Shown here in pieces: positions 54,249-61,910 of a DNA stretch of 64,000 nt. This stretch comes from JBDROU01 sp043809745 [NCBI: bacterium] (lineage in GTDB: Bacteria > Elusimicrobiota > JBDRMW01): contig JBDROU010000033.1 in the NCBI GenBank assembly GCA_043809745.1, positions 1-64,000 on the forward strand, read 5' to 3'. Made by a program: the position numbers and the translations under genes. The notes below the pieces were generated by a model. That model had not been told where the DNA came from. It worked only from the letters and a program-made list of their open reading frames with translations, and made no database searches. Position 1 is the first letter of the stretch; the number at the start of each line of letters is the position of its first letter.

Positions 54249-56119
54249 AAAGAAAATTTTTAATACCATTGATTATTAGTATAAGCATTGCATTTGTAAT
54301 CAGTATTCTATACTATTTCGGACTAATTGACGGGTTGGAGCACAAATCATATGATTCCAGGTTTCAAATTCGGGGCGGAAAAGGTGTAAGCATTAATGAA
54401 AATCTGGTAAAGGAGTTTAATGACAAAGACAAACAATTCAGTGATAATGTAGTTATTGTCGCGGTGGATGAGGAATCTGTCGATAAATTCGGCAGGTGGC
54501 CGTGGACAAGAAATTATCACAGAAATTTGATCAAAGCATTAAATGAACTGGGAGCCCGCTTAATAGTTTTCGATGTGCTGTTTGTTGAGCGCGACAAAAA
54601 TCTGCCTTTTTTTGATATCGAATTAGCAAAAATAACAGAACAATACAGCGGCAAAATAGTGTATGCCAGCTATATCGAATATGAAACTGTGCAGGTTGTT
54701 GAAGGTACAGAATTAGTGAATAAAAGGGAATCGCAAATAAAGAATCCTTATCCTGAATTGGATTTGGCAACTATGAACAAGGGATTTTCTAATACTGATC
54801 CCGATAATGATGGAGTCTTAAGAAAGGCTATATTGCAGCTAGACGTAAATGGTACAACTCATTATTCGCTAAATGCTATAACAGCGGCTCTTTATAAGAA
54901 AGTTGCACCAAAGGAGCTAATTAAGTCGCTTCCTGAAAAATACAGAAAGATGCTTTTGGTTAATTACCGCGGCAATGAGAAAACATTTAAGAGCTACCCA
55001 TTCCATAAAATAATTGATCCGAATATCCCAAATGTTTTCAAAGAGCGCTGGGTAAAAGACAAGATAGTATTAATCGGTTCAACTACCATCGGGACGTTTG
55101 ATCATTATCCGACGCCTTATTCGAAACATTTTCCAGGTGTGGAGTTTCACGCGAATGTTATTGATAACTTAATTGAGGGCGATTATATGCGGCAGATTGA
55201 TTGGATTATAACTATTTTAATCATTTTTATATTTGCTCTGCTTTGCTCAATGCTTCTGCCCTGTTTTTCCGCGCTTTTAGGAAGCTTTATAATTATTGGG
55301 ATTATCTCTCTTTATGTTTTGCTGGCTTATTTTTCATTTTCGCGCTTTAACCTCTCAATAGATGTTGTAGCTCCGCTTTTAAGTCTGGTATTCTGTTATG
55401 TAGCAGTTCTGATTTACAGGTTCATGACTGAAGAAAAGGAAAAACGCTGGATAAAGAAAACATTCGGTACATTTGTCAGTCCTGCGGTTATCGAGCAGAT
55501 GGTAGCCGATCCAAGCAAACTGCGGCTCGGCGGCGAAAGAAAAAACATGTCTATACTTTTTTCAGATATAAGAAACTTTACAACCCTTTCCGAAGGTTTA
55601 AGCCCGGAAAATATAGTTGAGATATTAAATGAGTATCTAACAAAAATGACTGAGATTGTATTCCAAACCGGAGGCACGCTTGATAAATTCATTGGTGATG
55701 CGGTAATGGCTTTTTGGGGCGCTCCTATAGCCCAGGAGGATCACAGAAAACGGGCGGTTAAATGCGCGGTATTAATGTTAAAAGAACTTCAAAAGTTAAA
55801 TGAGAAATGGCAGAAAGAGGGAAAGACTCTGCTGGATATCGGTGTGGGTATAAACTCCGGTGATGCTATTGTAGGAAACATGGGATCGATAGAGAGGATG
55901 GATTACACAGTTATCGGAGATAATGTTAATCTTGCATCCAGATTGGAAGGGCTTAATAAGGAATTCAAATGCCATATTGTCATTTCAGAGGATACGTACG
56001 AATATGTAAAGGATATGGTTAGCGCTGTGCCGCTTGGGAACGTAAAAGTTAAAGGTAAGGAGAAAGAGGTAAAGATCTACAAGATAGATGAGAATTCTGA
56101 TATTTCTAAGTTATTGTAA
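54245..56119 (+). CDS. CHASE2-domain class III adenylate cyclase
   Basis: The 624-residue protein has one N-terminal span (about 6-26), an extracytoplasmic CHASE2 domain (about 30-315) with VVIVAVDEESVDKFGRWPW and NTDPDNDGVLRK, three further spans (about 318-395), and a C-terminal cyclase domain (about 430-610). Catalytic residues are visible: metal Asp in ILFSDIRNFT and IGDAVMAFWGAP, Lys in GGTLDKFIGD with Asp in TVIGDNVNLASR (the adenine-selecting pair), and the Asn/Arg transition-state residues in NVNLASR. I therefore predict cAMP. It shares the operon with the motor genes and, with the crp-like gene at 22894, completes a possible sensing circuit. Confidence 0.9.
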   Translation: MKRKFLIPLIISISIAFVISILYYFGLIDGLEHKSYDSRFQIRGGKGVSINENLVKEFNDKDKQFSDNVVIVAVDEESVDKFGRWPWTRNYHRNLIKALNELGARLIVFDVLFVERDKNLPFFDIELAKITEQYSGKIVYASYIEYETVQVVEGTELVNKRESQIKNPYPELDLATMNKGFSNTDPDNDGVLRKAILQLDVNGTTHYSLNAITAALYKKVAPKELIKSLPEKYRKMLLVNYRGNEKTFKSYPFHKIIDPNIPNVFKERWVKDKIVLIGSTTIGTFDHYPTPYSKHFPGVEFHANVIDNLIEGDYMRQIDWIITILIIFIFALLCSMLLPCFSALLGSFIIIGIISLYVLLAYFSFSRFNLSIDVVAPLLSLVFCYVAVLIYRFMTEEKEKRWIKKTFGTFVSPAVIEQMVADPSKLRLGGERKNMSILFSDIRNFTTLSEGLSPENIVEILNEYLTKMTEIVFQTGGTLDKFIGDAVMAFWGAPIAQEDHRKRAVKCAVLMLKELQKLNEKWQKEGKTLLDIGVGINSGDAIVGNMGSIERMDYTVIGDNVNLASRLEGLNKEFKCHIVISEDTYEYVKDMVSAVPLGNVKVKGKEKEVKIYKIDENSDISKLL

Positions 56120-56143
56120 ATCAGAATTCTTAACTGGGATAAT

Positions 56144-56842
56144 ATGGAATTATTTTGGCAGCTCATGCTAGCGCATTTTTTGGCAGATTTTTCTCTGCAA
56201 TCTGCAGCCCTGGTATATTTAAAAAAAGAGAATTTATGGGGTATTTTACTGCATACCTCAATATTCACATTTACAAGCTGCGCTATATCCTGGAAAATTC
56301 TCGGTATTGAATGGGTTGTATGTGGAGTTCCTATATATGGGTGGATTTTTGTTGGAATTCTCAGTATTTTTCATTTCTTTGTTGATTGGCTGAAGGTTGT
56401 AATCACAAATAAACACCCAAAGCTAGATAATTTGTTATTATTTGTAGTAGATCAATTTCTGCATGTAGTATTAATATTTGGATTATTTAATTATAAAGAT
56501 TTTTTTAATTTTTACGAGTACAAAGTATGGATTCTTTTGCTGATTTTCATAGGTTTATCGCATTTCCTTACAATAGTCATATTTTATATTGAAAAAGATT
56601 TAAAGAGGGAAAAGCATTTAGATAGAGAAAAGAAATATATATTAATCGCGGATCGTTTAGTGGTAGGATTGGCTTTCTTAATAACCGGCACATGGTGGAT
56701 CGTATTTATCGCAGGCTGGATGCTAAATACATTTTTAATGAGATTAAAACATAAAGTTGAATATTCATATTTTGAGCTCATTGTAGGATATTTAGCGGCA
56801 ATACTATTAGGCTTTTGCGCAAGAATCGTCTACTTCAATTAA
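56144..56842 (+). CDS. DUF3307 membrane protein
   Basis: The 232-residue protein has about six membrane spans. The DUF3307 pattern is visible: LMLAHFLADFSLQSAALVYLKK at the start, GILLHTSIF, FHFFVDWLK and LLFVVDQFLHVVLIF, with conserved His and Asp residues inside or near the membrane. The function of the family is unknown to me. It lies 24 bases after the cyclase and seems to be the last gene of the operon. The RAYT element begins 13 bases downstream. Confidence 0.82.
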   Translation: MELFWQLMLAHFLADFSLQSAALVYLKKENLWGILLHTSIFTFTSCAISWKILGIEWVVCGVPIYGWIFVGILSIFHFFVDWLKVVITNKHPKLDNLLLFVVDQFLHVVLIFGLFNYKDFFNFYEYKVWILLLIFIGLSHFLTIVIFYIEKDLKREKHLDREKKYILIADRLVVGLAFLITGTWWIVFIAGWMLNTFLMRLKHKVEYSYFELIVGYLAAILLGFCARIVYFN

Positions 56843-56854
56843 AAGAGTAAAAGA

Positions 56855-56880
56855 GGGGACGTTGCTGTCAGTATTGACAG
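56855..56880 (+). repeat. left terminal inverted repeat with hairpin
   Basis: Begins GGGGACGTTG and continues into CTGTCA-GTAT-TGACAG (56865-56880), a perfect six-base-pair hairpin. This is the guide-plus-hairpin form expected for REP-type substrates of Y1 transposases. Confidence 0.8.
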
Positions 56881-56882
56881 TT

Positions 56883-57896
56883 TTAAAAAGCGATAATTTC
56901 CTTAATAGATTTGTCGAAATACCTATCAAATTCCTTTTTGTTGCGTGTAAGCATTTTGCAAACAGCAGAATTACTCATGTTTAGCAGTTGTGACACTTTT
57001 GTATTTGACATACCTAGTTTGTTTACTGCGATGTAAGCAATCAACGCCCGTGCATTTTTTGTGCGGCGGCTTATATTCCCTTCCAATAAAATATTTTTGT
57101 TAACACCATAGTTTTTTGTTACTCGTTCAATTACTTCTTGTATGGATACATTTTCATCTTTTACTTCTATAGGGGGTTCATGATTATCAACCTGTAATAA
57201 TGATATTTCTTTAATAAAGTTTGAATTTCCCAAAATTTGGCCATCAAACGGTTGATGGGGCTTTACATTAACCGATAATTTATCCCTGTTCTCCATTTTT
57301 TTACTATTAATTAACTCTCCTCCCTCAAATTCCACATTATCATGAATGCCATCATTAATGAAATCCTCATAATTTTTGAGGGCATCTTGTTTTGTTTTTC
57401 CGAATAACTGCAGTATAACATCACGCTCATACCATGAATTATATTCATCACTCAACATAGCTCTATGGCTTGTCCATGGGAATGATCCGAGCTCGTTTAA
57501 TGATTTAACCAACTTTGCTTTTAATGGATTAAGATGGACGTAACGAACTAGTGGCAATAAATACGTGTCGCTATCACATAATATTGATTTATATCTGTTT
57601 TGAAATAAATGTCCTTTACGCTTATGCTTTATATTATAATATACCGCATACCCAGTTAAAAGTGTGCGCATCATATCTGATAATCCACTTTTTCCGCTTC
57701 GAATTATCATATGGGCATGGTTCGGCATGAGCGCCCACGCAAAACATTTTCCATCGCTTTGAACAACGACATCCTTTAATCGTTTAAGAAATTCTTTGTA
57801 ATCCTGATTATCCCTATATATTATCTGGCCCTCAATCCCTCGAATTATTATGTGGTAAAGATATCCGGGTATATCAATACGTGGCTTTCTTGGCAT
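56883..57896 (-). CDS. REP-associated tyrosine transposase (RAYT, Y1/HUH family)
   Basis: The 337-residue protein matches TnpA-REP proteins: MPRKPRIDIPGYLYHIIIRG at the start, the HUH motif in ALMPNHAHMIIR, the catalytic-Tyr helix near TGYAVYYNIKHKRKGHLFQNRYKS, and YVHLNPLKAKLV. Residues 240-337 form an added C-terminal domain with RTKNARALIAYIAVNKLGMS and VSQLLNMSNSAVCKML, resembling a DnaA-type helix-turn-helix, as in the longer RAYT subgroup. Such enzymes nick and move hairpin-containing REP sequences. The frame is intact, so it may be active. The flanking inverted repeats agree with its role. Confidence 0.92.
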   Translation of the reverse strand: MPRKPRIDIPGYLYHIIIRGIEGQIIYRDNQDYKEFLKRLKDVVVQSDGKCFAWALMPNHAHMIIRSGKSGLSDMMRTLLTGYAVYYNIKHKRKGHLFQNRYKSILCDSDTYLLPLVRYVHLNPLKAKLVKSLNELGSFPWTSHRAMLSDEYNSWYERDVILQLFGKTKQDALKNYEDFINDGIHDNVEFEGGELINSKKMENRDKLSVNVKPHQPFDGQILGNSNFIKEISLLQVDNHEPPIEVKDENVSIQEVIERVTKNYGVNKNILLEGNISRRTKNARALIAYIAVNKLGMSNTKVSQLLNMSNSAVCKMLTRNKKEFDRYFDKSIKEIIAF

Positions 57897-57925
57897 ATGT
57901 AAATTTTAGTAATTCATCAGAAAAG

Positions 57926-57950
57926 TGTCAATAGTGACAGCAACGTCCCC
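57926..57950 (-). repeat. right terminal inverted repeat with hairpin
   Basis: On the minus strand it begins GGGGACGTTGCTGTCA, identical to the left end except one base. It contains TGTCA-ATAG-TGACA, a five-base-pair hairpin. The single G/C difference from the left copy falls right after GGGGACGTTGCTGTCA. Confidence 0.8.
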
Positions 57951-57955
57951 GGTAG

Positions 57956-58114
57956 TTAAAGGATATTTTTGTTTGTGGGTTTTCTTCTGTCTTTGCCGGA
58001 GCGTCTTTCTTTACCGCTTCTTCTTTCCGGTTTTATTGGGGCCAAGTCCTTAAGCTTCCTGCGGTCACCGCCCAGTCTTCGGTTTTTTATTACTCGCCTA
58101 TCAACGAAACTCAT
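57956..58114 (-). CDS. small very basic protein with RRSGK/RR repeats
   Basis: A 52-residue frame reads ATG at 58114 to TAA at 57956-57958. A GGAG lies about nine bases before the start. The product has no membrane span and is dominated by Arg/Lys: NRRLGGDRRKLKDL followed by two tandem RRSGK units (ERRSGKERRSGKDRRK). Similar RRSGxDRR strings occur as short basic leaders or stand-alone small proteins in other Gram-negative bacteria; I know no function. Nucleic-acid binding or electrostatic binding is possible. Its stop is five bases from the RAYT right end. The rest of the 57951-58254 stretch (58115-58254) is AT-rich and shows no further gene. Confidence 0.55.
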   Translation of the reverse strand: MSFVDRRVIKNRRLGGDRRKLKDLAPIKPERRSGKERRSGKDRRKPTNKNIL

Positions 58115-58254
58115 ATTTTATTTCTCCATTAAAAAATTAGAAAAAACATAAAAATTATACTTTATTATAATAAAACTATAAAACCAGTACAAATAAAATT
58201 TAAAAATATTCAATACTTAAACTGCCGCACTTTTAGGGGATAATTTATTTATTA

Positions 58255-58959
58255 TTACATGCTGGTAGTGAGTTGTCTTTTCTTGATAGGCGCATCATTT
58301 GTTTGAGCAACTGTATTTAAAACAGAGGTGCACTTTGCGGTCAATAGTTTGCCAATCTCTTCTATTCTGGTCTTTATGATTTTCTCAGCACCGTTGTTTG
58401 AGAATTGCGTAAATCCTAGAATCTTGGCAAAATCCATGTATGCATTGACAATTTTGCCTAATTTATTGCCGTTATTAAGATACATGGATATTAAGCTTTC
58501 ATTAATATTCAAGAGCAATTTTGTATCTAAACCAATTAATCTTTTCTTGATAGTCCCCATCTGTTTCTGATACTCGCTTTCAAGGGGGATTTGAAGGGCA
58601 AATTCGATAGTGCTTATAAAATTCCTAACTTTAGTCCTGTTTTTAATATTTTGGATGAAATTTTTTGATTTAGAATCAAAGTATATTTCCGCGCTGACCC
58701 ATATTTCTGATAGCCAGGGTATGTTTGGAGATAATTCATTAAACCAAACCTCATGTTGAGATCTTTCCTTAAATACCAGATCAAGCTGGCTGACATTTGC
58801 GGGGGCAAGCGCGTGCGATGCGTTATAGTTGAGGGTTAAAGGTGTTTCCCCAGCTATTTTTATATAGGTGCATATGCTCCCATAGCCGACAATGCCTATA
58901 AACACGACAAATATTATCAGCAGTTTTTCGTATAAAAAAGTTTGAGATGGTTTTTTCAT
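58255..58959 (-). CDS. membrane-anchored or exported protein with LAP motif
   Basis: The 234-residue product has one N-terminal hydrophobic span (about residues 13-33), then SHALAPAN at about 48-55, the LAP motif also found after the signal segments of the genes at 10823 and 12535. The remaining 180 residues are mostly helical and polar, with no recognised family. Its promoter on the minus strand carries 11-bp PhoB-like repeats, like those two genes, so they probably belong to one regulon. Confidence 0.65.
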   Translation of the reverse strand: MKKPSQTFLYEKLLIIFVVFIGIVGYGSICTYIKIAGETPLTLNYNASHALAPANVSQLDLVFKERSQHEVWFNELSPNIPWLSEIWVSAEIYFDSKSKNFIQNIKNRTKVRNFISTIEFALQIPLESEYQKQMGTIKKRLIGLDTKLLLNINESLISMYLNNGNKLGKIVNAYMDFAKILGFTQFSNNGAEKIIKTRIEEIGKLLTAKCTSVLNTVAQTNDAPIKKRQLTTSM

Positions 58960-58992
58960 AGCTTATGTTCCTTTCCATATTCTTACAATCAT

Positions 58993-59046
58993 ATTATACA
59001 AACCGAGTATGATGTCCTTGTAAAGTAAATGTTAAAATTTTGTTAA
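58993..59046 (-). promoter_or_regulatory. minus-strand promoter with PhoB-like 11-bp direct repeats
   Basis: Reading on the minus strand: TTAACA starting at 59046, TTAACA at 59035, TTTACA at 59024 and a weak ATCATA at 59013, each 11 bases apart. TATAAT follows at 58998-58993, 15 bases after the start of the last copy. The array serves the gene ending at 58255 and lies next to the divergent promoter at 59079. Confidence 0.65.
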
Positions 59047-59078
59047 AATTAAAATCTTATTTTCTCAGTAAAAAATGA

Positions 59079-59107
59079 TTGTTTTATATACGAATAAGTG
59101 CTATAAT
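59079..59107 (+). promoter_or_regulatory. sigma-70-type promoter of the beta-helix gene
   Basis: TTGTTT (59079-59084), 17 bases, TATAAT (59102-59107). The leader to ATG 59144 is about 30 bases and includes AAAGAGAA. The divergent PhoB-like array lies 33 bases upstream, so the two genes share one regulatory region. Confidence 0.6.
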
Positions 59108-59143
59108 AAAACCCGGAAAATCAAAATTTAGAACCAAAGAGAA

Positions 59144-60892
59144 ATGCTAAAGAAATTATGTGTTTCTGTTGCATTATCCATGCTTTATATTCCATCCATA
59201 GGTATGTCTGTACAGTCAAGGTCTGCACAGACTCTGCTAACTTGGCCAGAGGACTCTACTTTACTTGTACTTGAAAGAGCAGACTCTCCCTTTTATATTC
59301 AGGATGATTTTTTAGTAAAACCCGGTAATGTTATGGTAATCAATCCCGGGGTTAAGCTCATATTTAATGAAAATACAGGCCTTATTGTAGAGGGAAGGTT
59401 AATTGCAACAGGAAGAAGGGAAAGCAGAATTACATTCACCAGCGAGAGTAATAATTTTAAATGGAAAGGTATATATTTGAATAATGCTGAAAAAACAAAT
59501 AAATTTCAATTCTGCGATATATTTTACGGTAAAGGCCAAAATATGGATGTAACAGGCAAAAATGAGTTTGATACAGTTGGCGGAGGTATTGCTATAAGCA
59601 GCTCTTCTGCAATCATAGAGTACTGTTCTATAAAGGAAAATGAAGCAAACAAAGGCGGCGCAATTTTCGCGCAGGACTCAGAGCTGTATTGCCGTGGAAA
59701 CAGCATAAAGAAAAACTCAAGTATTGAAGGGGGAGCATTATACAGCGTGTTTGGGAAAGCAGTTTTCATTAATAATAGGATAGAGCATAATGAGGCCAGC
59801 AATATTGGAGGCGCAGTAATCTCTTTCGGCAGCAAATTGGAATTTGTCCGTAACAGAATTGTGGATAATAAAGCGCAGGTAGAAGGCGGAATATATCAGC
59901 AGGGCTCTTCGGTAGAGTATAAATATAACAATATATCCAGAAACAGCGGAAAAGAAGTTAAGAAGGAGCTGATCAGCGCAATCATTCGTGAAGTTCCCTA
60001 TTTGTTATCAAAAGGGGAATTAGACAATAAAGAGTTAGAAGTTGATGCTAAAATTCAGGAAAAAGATACAGGTGAACAAATAGTAAAGGAACTTACAAAG
60101 GAGGATATATTAGAGTTAATTAAAAAAATAGATACAAAATTTATACTTCCTGAGGAGTTTTCTCCTTACACTATAAAGGAAAGCATTGTTATCACGCCCA
60201 GCGGCAGCCTGACTATTCAACCCGGCGTAGTATTAAATATGGCGAAAAATACCGGCATTATTGTAAAGGGTAAGCTGGTTGCCAGGGGAGAAAAAACAAA
60301 CAAAATCTATATAAATTCATTGGATGAGAAAAAGCCTTGGAATAATATTACATTTTGGAAGTCAGATAGGGGTAATATAATTGAATATTGCGTAATAACC
60401 GGGGGTTTGGGAAGAATGATGAAGGTTAACGGTGATGCGGCTTTTAAGGGAGGGGGTGCGTTAGCGGTAGTGGACTCGGAACTGAAGGTAAGCAACTCGA
60501 TGTTTGAAGTAAATACTGCTTCTTACGGAGGAGCAATATTTGCGGAAAACGCTGATATAACTATCGAAAATAATTCGTTTCAAAAAAATAAGGCGCAAAC
60601 GGATGGAGGTGCGTTATTCGCCAGATTGTCTTTCTTAAGTATTTTAAACAATGATTTTCTGGAAAATGAATCCAAGCATGACGGGGGAGCTATATATCTG
60701 TATCAGTCCGATCCAGAAATAACCGGGAATAATATTTACAGGACGGACTCCCAAGCAAATAAAACAGTTATTATGTGCCACGGCTCTAAGCCGATAATTA
60801 AGAACAACCAGATACACAGCGAAGGAAGAAAAATTGTAGTTAAACCGGATAACGAATCCCGAGTGAAGAGGACGGTTATTCCGGTGTTTTAG
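59144..60892 (+). CDS. exported parallel beta-helix protein with Pmp-like GGAI repeats
   Basis: The 582-residue product has a signal peptide (about residues 1-22) and two similar halves, each opening with a strand set about a 'sets in an IQPG/NPGV' step (VMVINPGVKLIFNENTGLIVEG and LTIQPGVVLNMAKNTGIIVKG), followed by repeats of GGAI/GGAL and FxxN type (GGAIFAQDSELY, GGALYSVFG, GGAIFAENADITIENNSF, GGALFARL, GGAIYLYQ). These motifs are those of chlamydial polymorphic membrane proteins and right-handed beta-helices. A Lys/Glu-rich helical linker of about 60 residues joins the halves (about 285-345). No autotransporter barrel or CTD is seen at the end. It is likely a surface or periplasmic binding protein. 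Confidence 0.82.
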   Translation: MLKKLCVSVALSMLYIPSIGMSVQSRSAQTLLTWPEDSTLLVLERADSPFYIQDDFLVKPGNVMVINPGVKLIFNENTGLIVEGRLIATGRRESRITFTSESNNFKWKGIYLNNAEKTNKFQFCDIFYGKGQNMDVTGKNEFDTVGGGIAISSSSAIIEYCSIKENEANKGGAIFAQDSELYCRGNSIKKNSSIEGGALYSVFGKAVFINNRIEHNEASNIGGAVISFGSKLEFVRNRIVDNKAQVEGGIYQQGSSVEYKYNNISRNSGKEVKKELISAIIREVPYLLSKGELDNKELEVDAKIQEKDTGEQIVKELTKEDILELIKKIDTKFILPEEFSPYTIKESIVITPSGSLTIQPGVVLNMAKNTGIIVKGKLVARGEKTNKIYINSLDEKKPWNNITFWKSDRGNIIEYCVITGGLGRMMKVNGDAAFKGGGALAVVDSELKVSNSMFEVNTASYGGAIFAENADITIENNSFQKNKAQTDGGALFARLSFLSILNNDFLENESKHDGGAIYLYQSDPEITGNNIYRTDSQANKTVIMCHGSKPIIKNNQIHSEGRKIVVKPDNESRVKRTVIPVF

Positions 60893-60904
60893 AGCTAAAA
60901 AAAC

Positions 60905-60947
60905 TTTACAGGAATTTTACATGGACTTTACATCAACTTGGTACAAT
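60905..60947 (+). promoter_or_regulatory. promoter with three perfect PhoB-like 11-bp repeats
   Basis: TTTACA occurs at 60905, 60916 and 60927, exactly 11 bases apart and without mismatch, the cleanest of the four arrays. TACAAT at 60942-60947 is the likely -10, 15 bases after the start of the third copy. The ATG at 60921 lies inside the array. Confidence 0.72.
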
Positions 60948-61853
60948 TTATCCATTCGAATTCAAAGAAAAGTAAAATGCAAAGAAAGGGGTTTTTATAT
61001 TCGTATTTTTATAATTTTAATATTTGCATCTTTGGCAGGTATTTCAATTGTTAAATCAGAAAATATTGCGGAACAATATATAAACAATGATCAACTTTAT
61101 GTAGGGCTGGTACTCTCGAACGGAGACAAAACAATGATTGTTGATGTCCCAGAAGGAAGTATTGGAACCGATGCAACCCTAAAGGTAAGCTTTGCGCCTC
61201 TTACCGATAATCTTACACAAAGCATAACAGAACTTCAGAATTCGCTTAACAATCTGCCTTCAAACTTAAAATATTTTACGAACTATTTGTATGAAGTAGC
61301 CGTATTCACCGGCAGTGATCCGAGAACAAACGATTTTTTAATTTCTTTGCGCATAAAATTAAATTTTGATGATTCAGATAATGACGGTTATATAGATACA
61401 TCTAATCCATTAATTTTTAATAATAAGTTAGAAGCATATTTTTTGTCAGATAACGGCAGTTGGCAATTAATAGAGGACCAATCAACAAATACCTCTGATA
61501 ACTCAATAACTCTGTTTATTAACGGCCCTGTAACTTTAGCCCTGCTTGGTGAAGCAAATTACTCGGATAGTGTGGATACGGTTGTAATTTATCCGAATCC
61601 TTTTAAGGGAAATAACTCTGGTAAATTCAGTTCTTCGGTTATGCGCTTCAACAAAATACCGACTGATGCCGTAATCAAAATTTATAATCTGGCGGGTGAG
61701 CTTATTAAAGAACTCAGGGAAACAGACACTGATGGTTTATTGGAATGGGATGTGAAAAATAAAAGCGGTAAAGATGTTGCAAGCGGGGTATATTTAGCAT
61801 TAATTGAAGGAAGCAACAAAGATAAAATATATAAATTTGCGGTTGAAAGATAA
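60921..61853 (+). CDS. exported protein with type IX-like C-terminal domain
   Basis: The frame gives at most 310 residues. The export signal is RIFIILIFASLAGISIV (about 28-44). A beta-rich domain follows, with DSDNDGYIDTSN, a calcium-type acidic loop, near residue 152. The last 85 residues are a sorting-type domain: VVIYPNPFKGNNSG, IYNLAGELIKEL, LLEWDVKNKSGKDVASGVYL, and a basic end, close to the end of the giant protein. The start is uncertain: ATG 60921 lies inside the promoter repeats upstream of the -10 box, while ATT 60999 has AAAGGGG seven bases before it and starts just at the signal. I keep the longer frame. It is probably PorV-dependent cargo. Confidence 0.75.
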   Translation: MDFTSTWYNLSIRIQRKVKCKERGFYIRIFIILIFASLAGISIVKSENIAEQYINNDQLYVGLVLSNGDKTMIVDVPEGSIGTDATLKVSFAPLTDNLTQSITELQNSLNNLPSNLKYFTNYLYEVAVFTGSDPRTNDFLISLRIKLNFDDSDNDGYIDTSNPLIFNNKLEAYFLSDNGSWQLIEDQSTNTSDNSITLFINGPVTLALLGEANYSDSVDTVVIYPNPFKGNNSGKFSSSVMRFNKIPTDAVIKIYNLAGELIKELRETDTDGLLEWDVKNKSGKDVASGVYLALIEGSNKDKIYKFAVER

Positions 61854-61910
61854 CAAAACTCAGGCTGTTTAGGATTATTAATATTATTTGATTAGAAAAG
61901 GAGAAAACTT

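Larger units (their letters stand above)
56855..57950 (-). mobile_element. RAYT element with 25-bp terminal inverted repeats
   Basis: A 1096-base unit is bounded by 56855-56879 and 57926-57950, which are inverted copies of each other at 24 of 25 positions, starting GGGGACGTTGCTGTCA. It contains one gene, a Y1/HUH transposase read on the minus strand. Each end folds into a small hairpin. The left end is 13 bases past the DUF3307 stop and the right end is five bases past the stop of a small gene, so it sits neatly in a gap between genes. Confidence 0.8.

Noticed and set aside
57969-58151. 60-codon plus-strand frame next to the RAYT element
   Set aside because: It is antisense to the small basic gene 57956-58114, which has the better ribosome site and a clear repeat composition.
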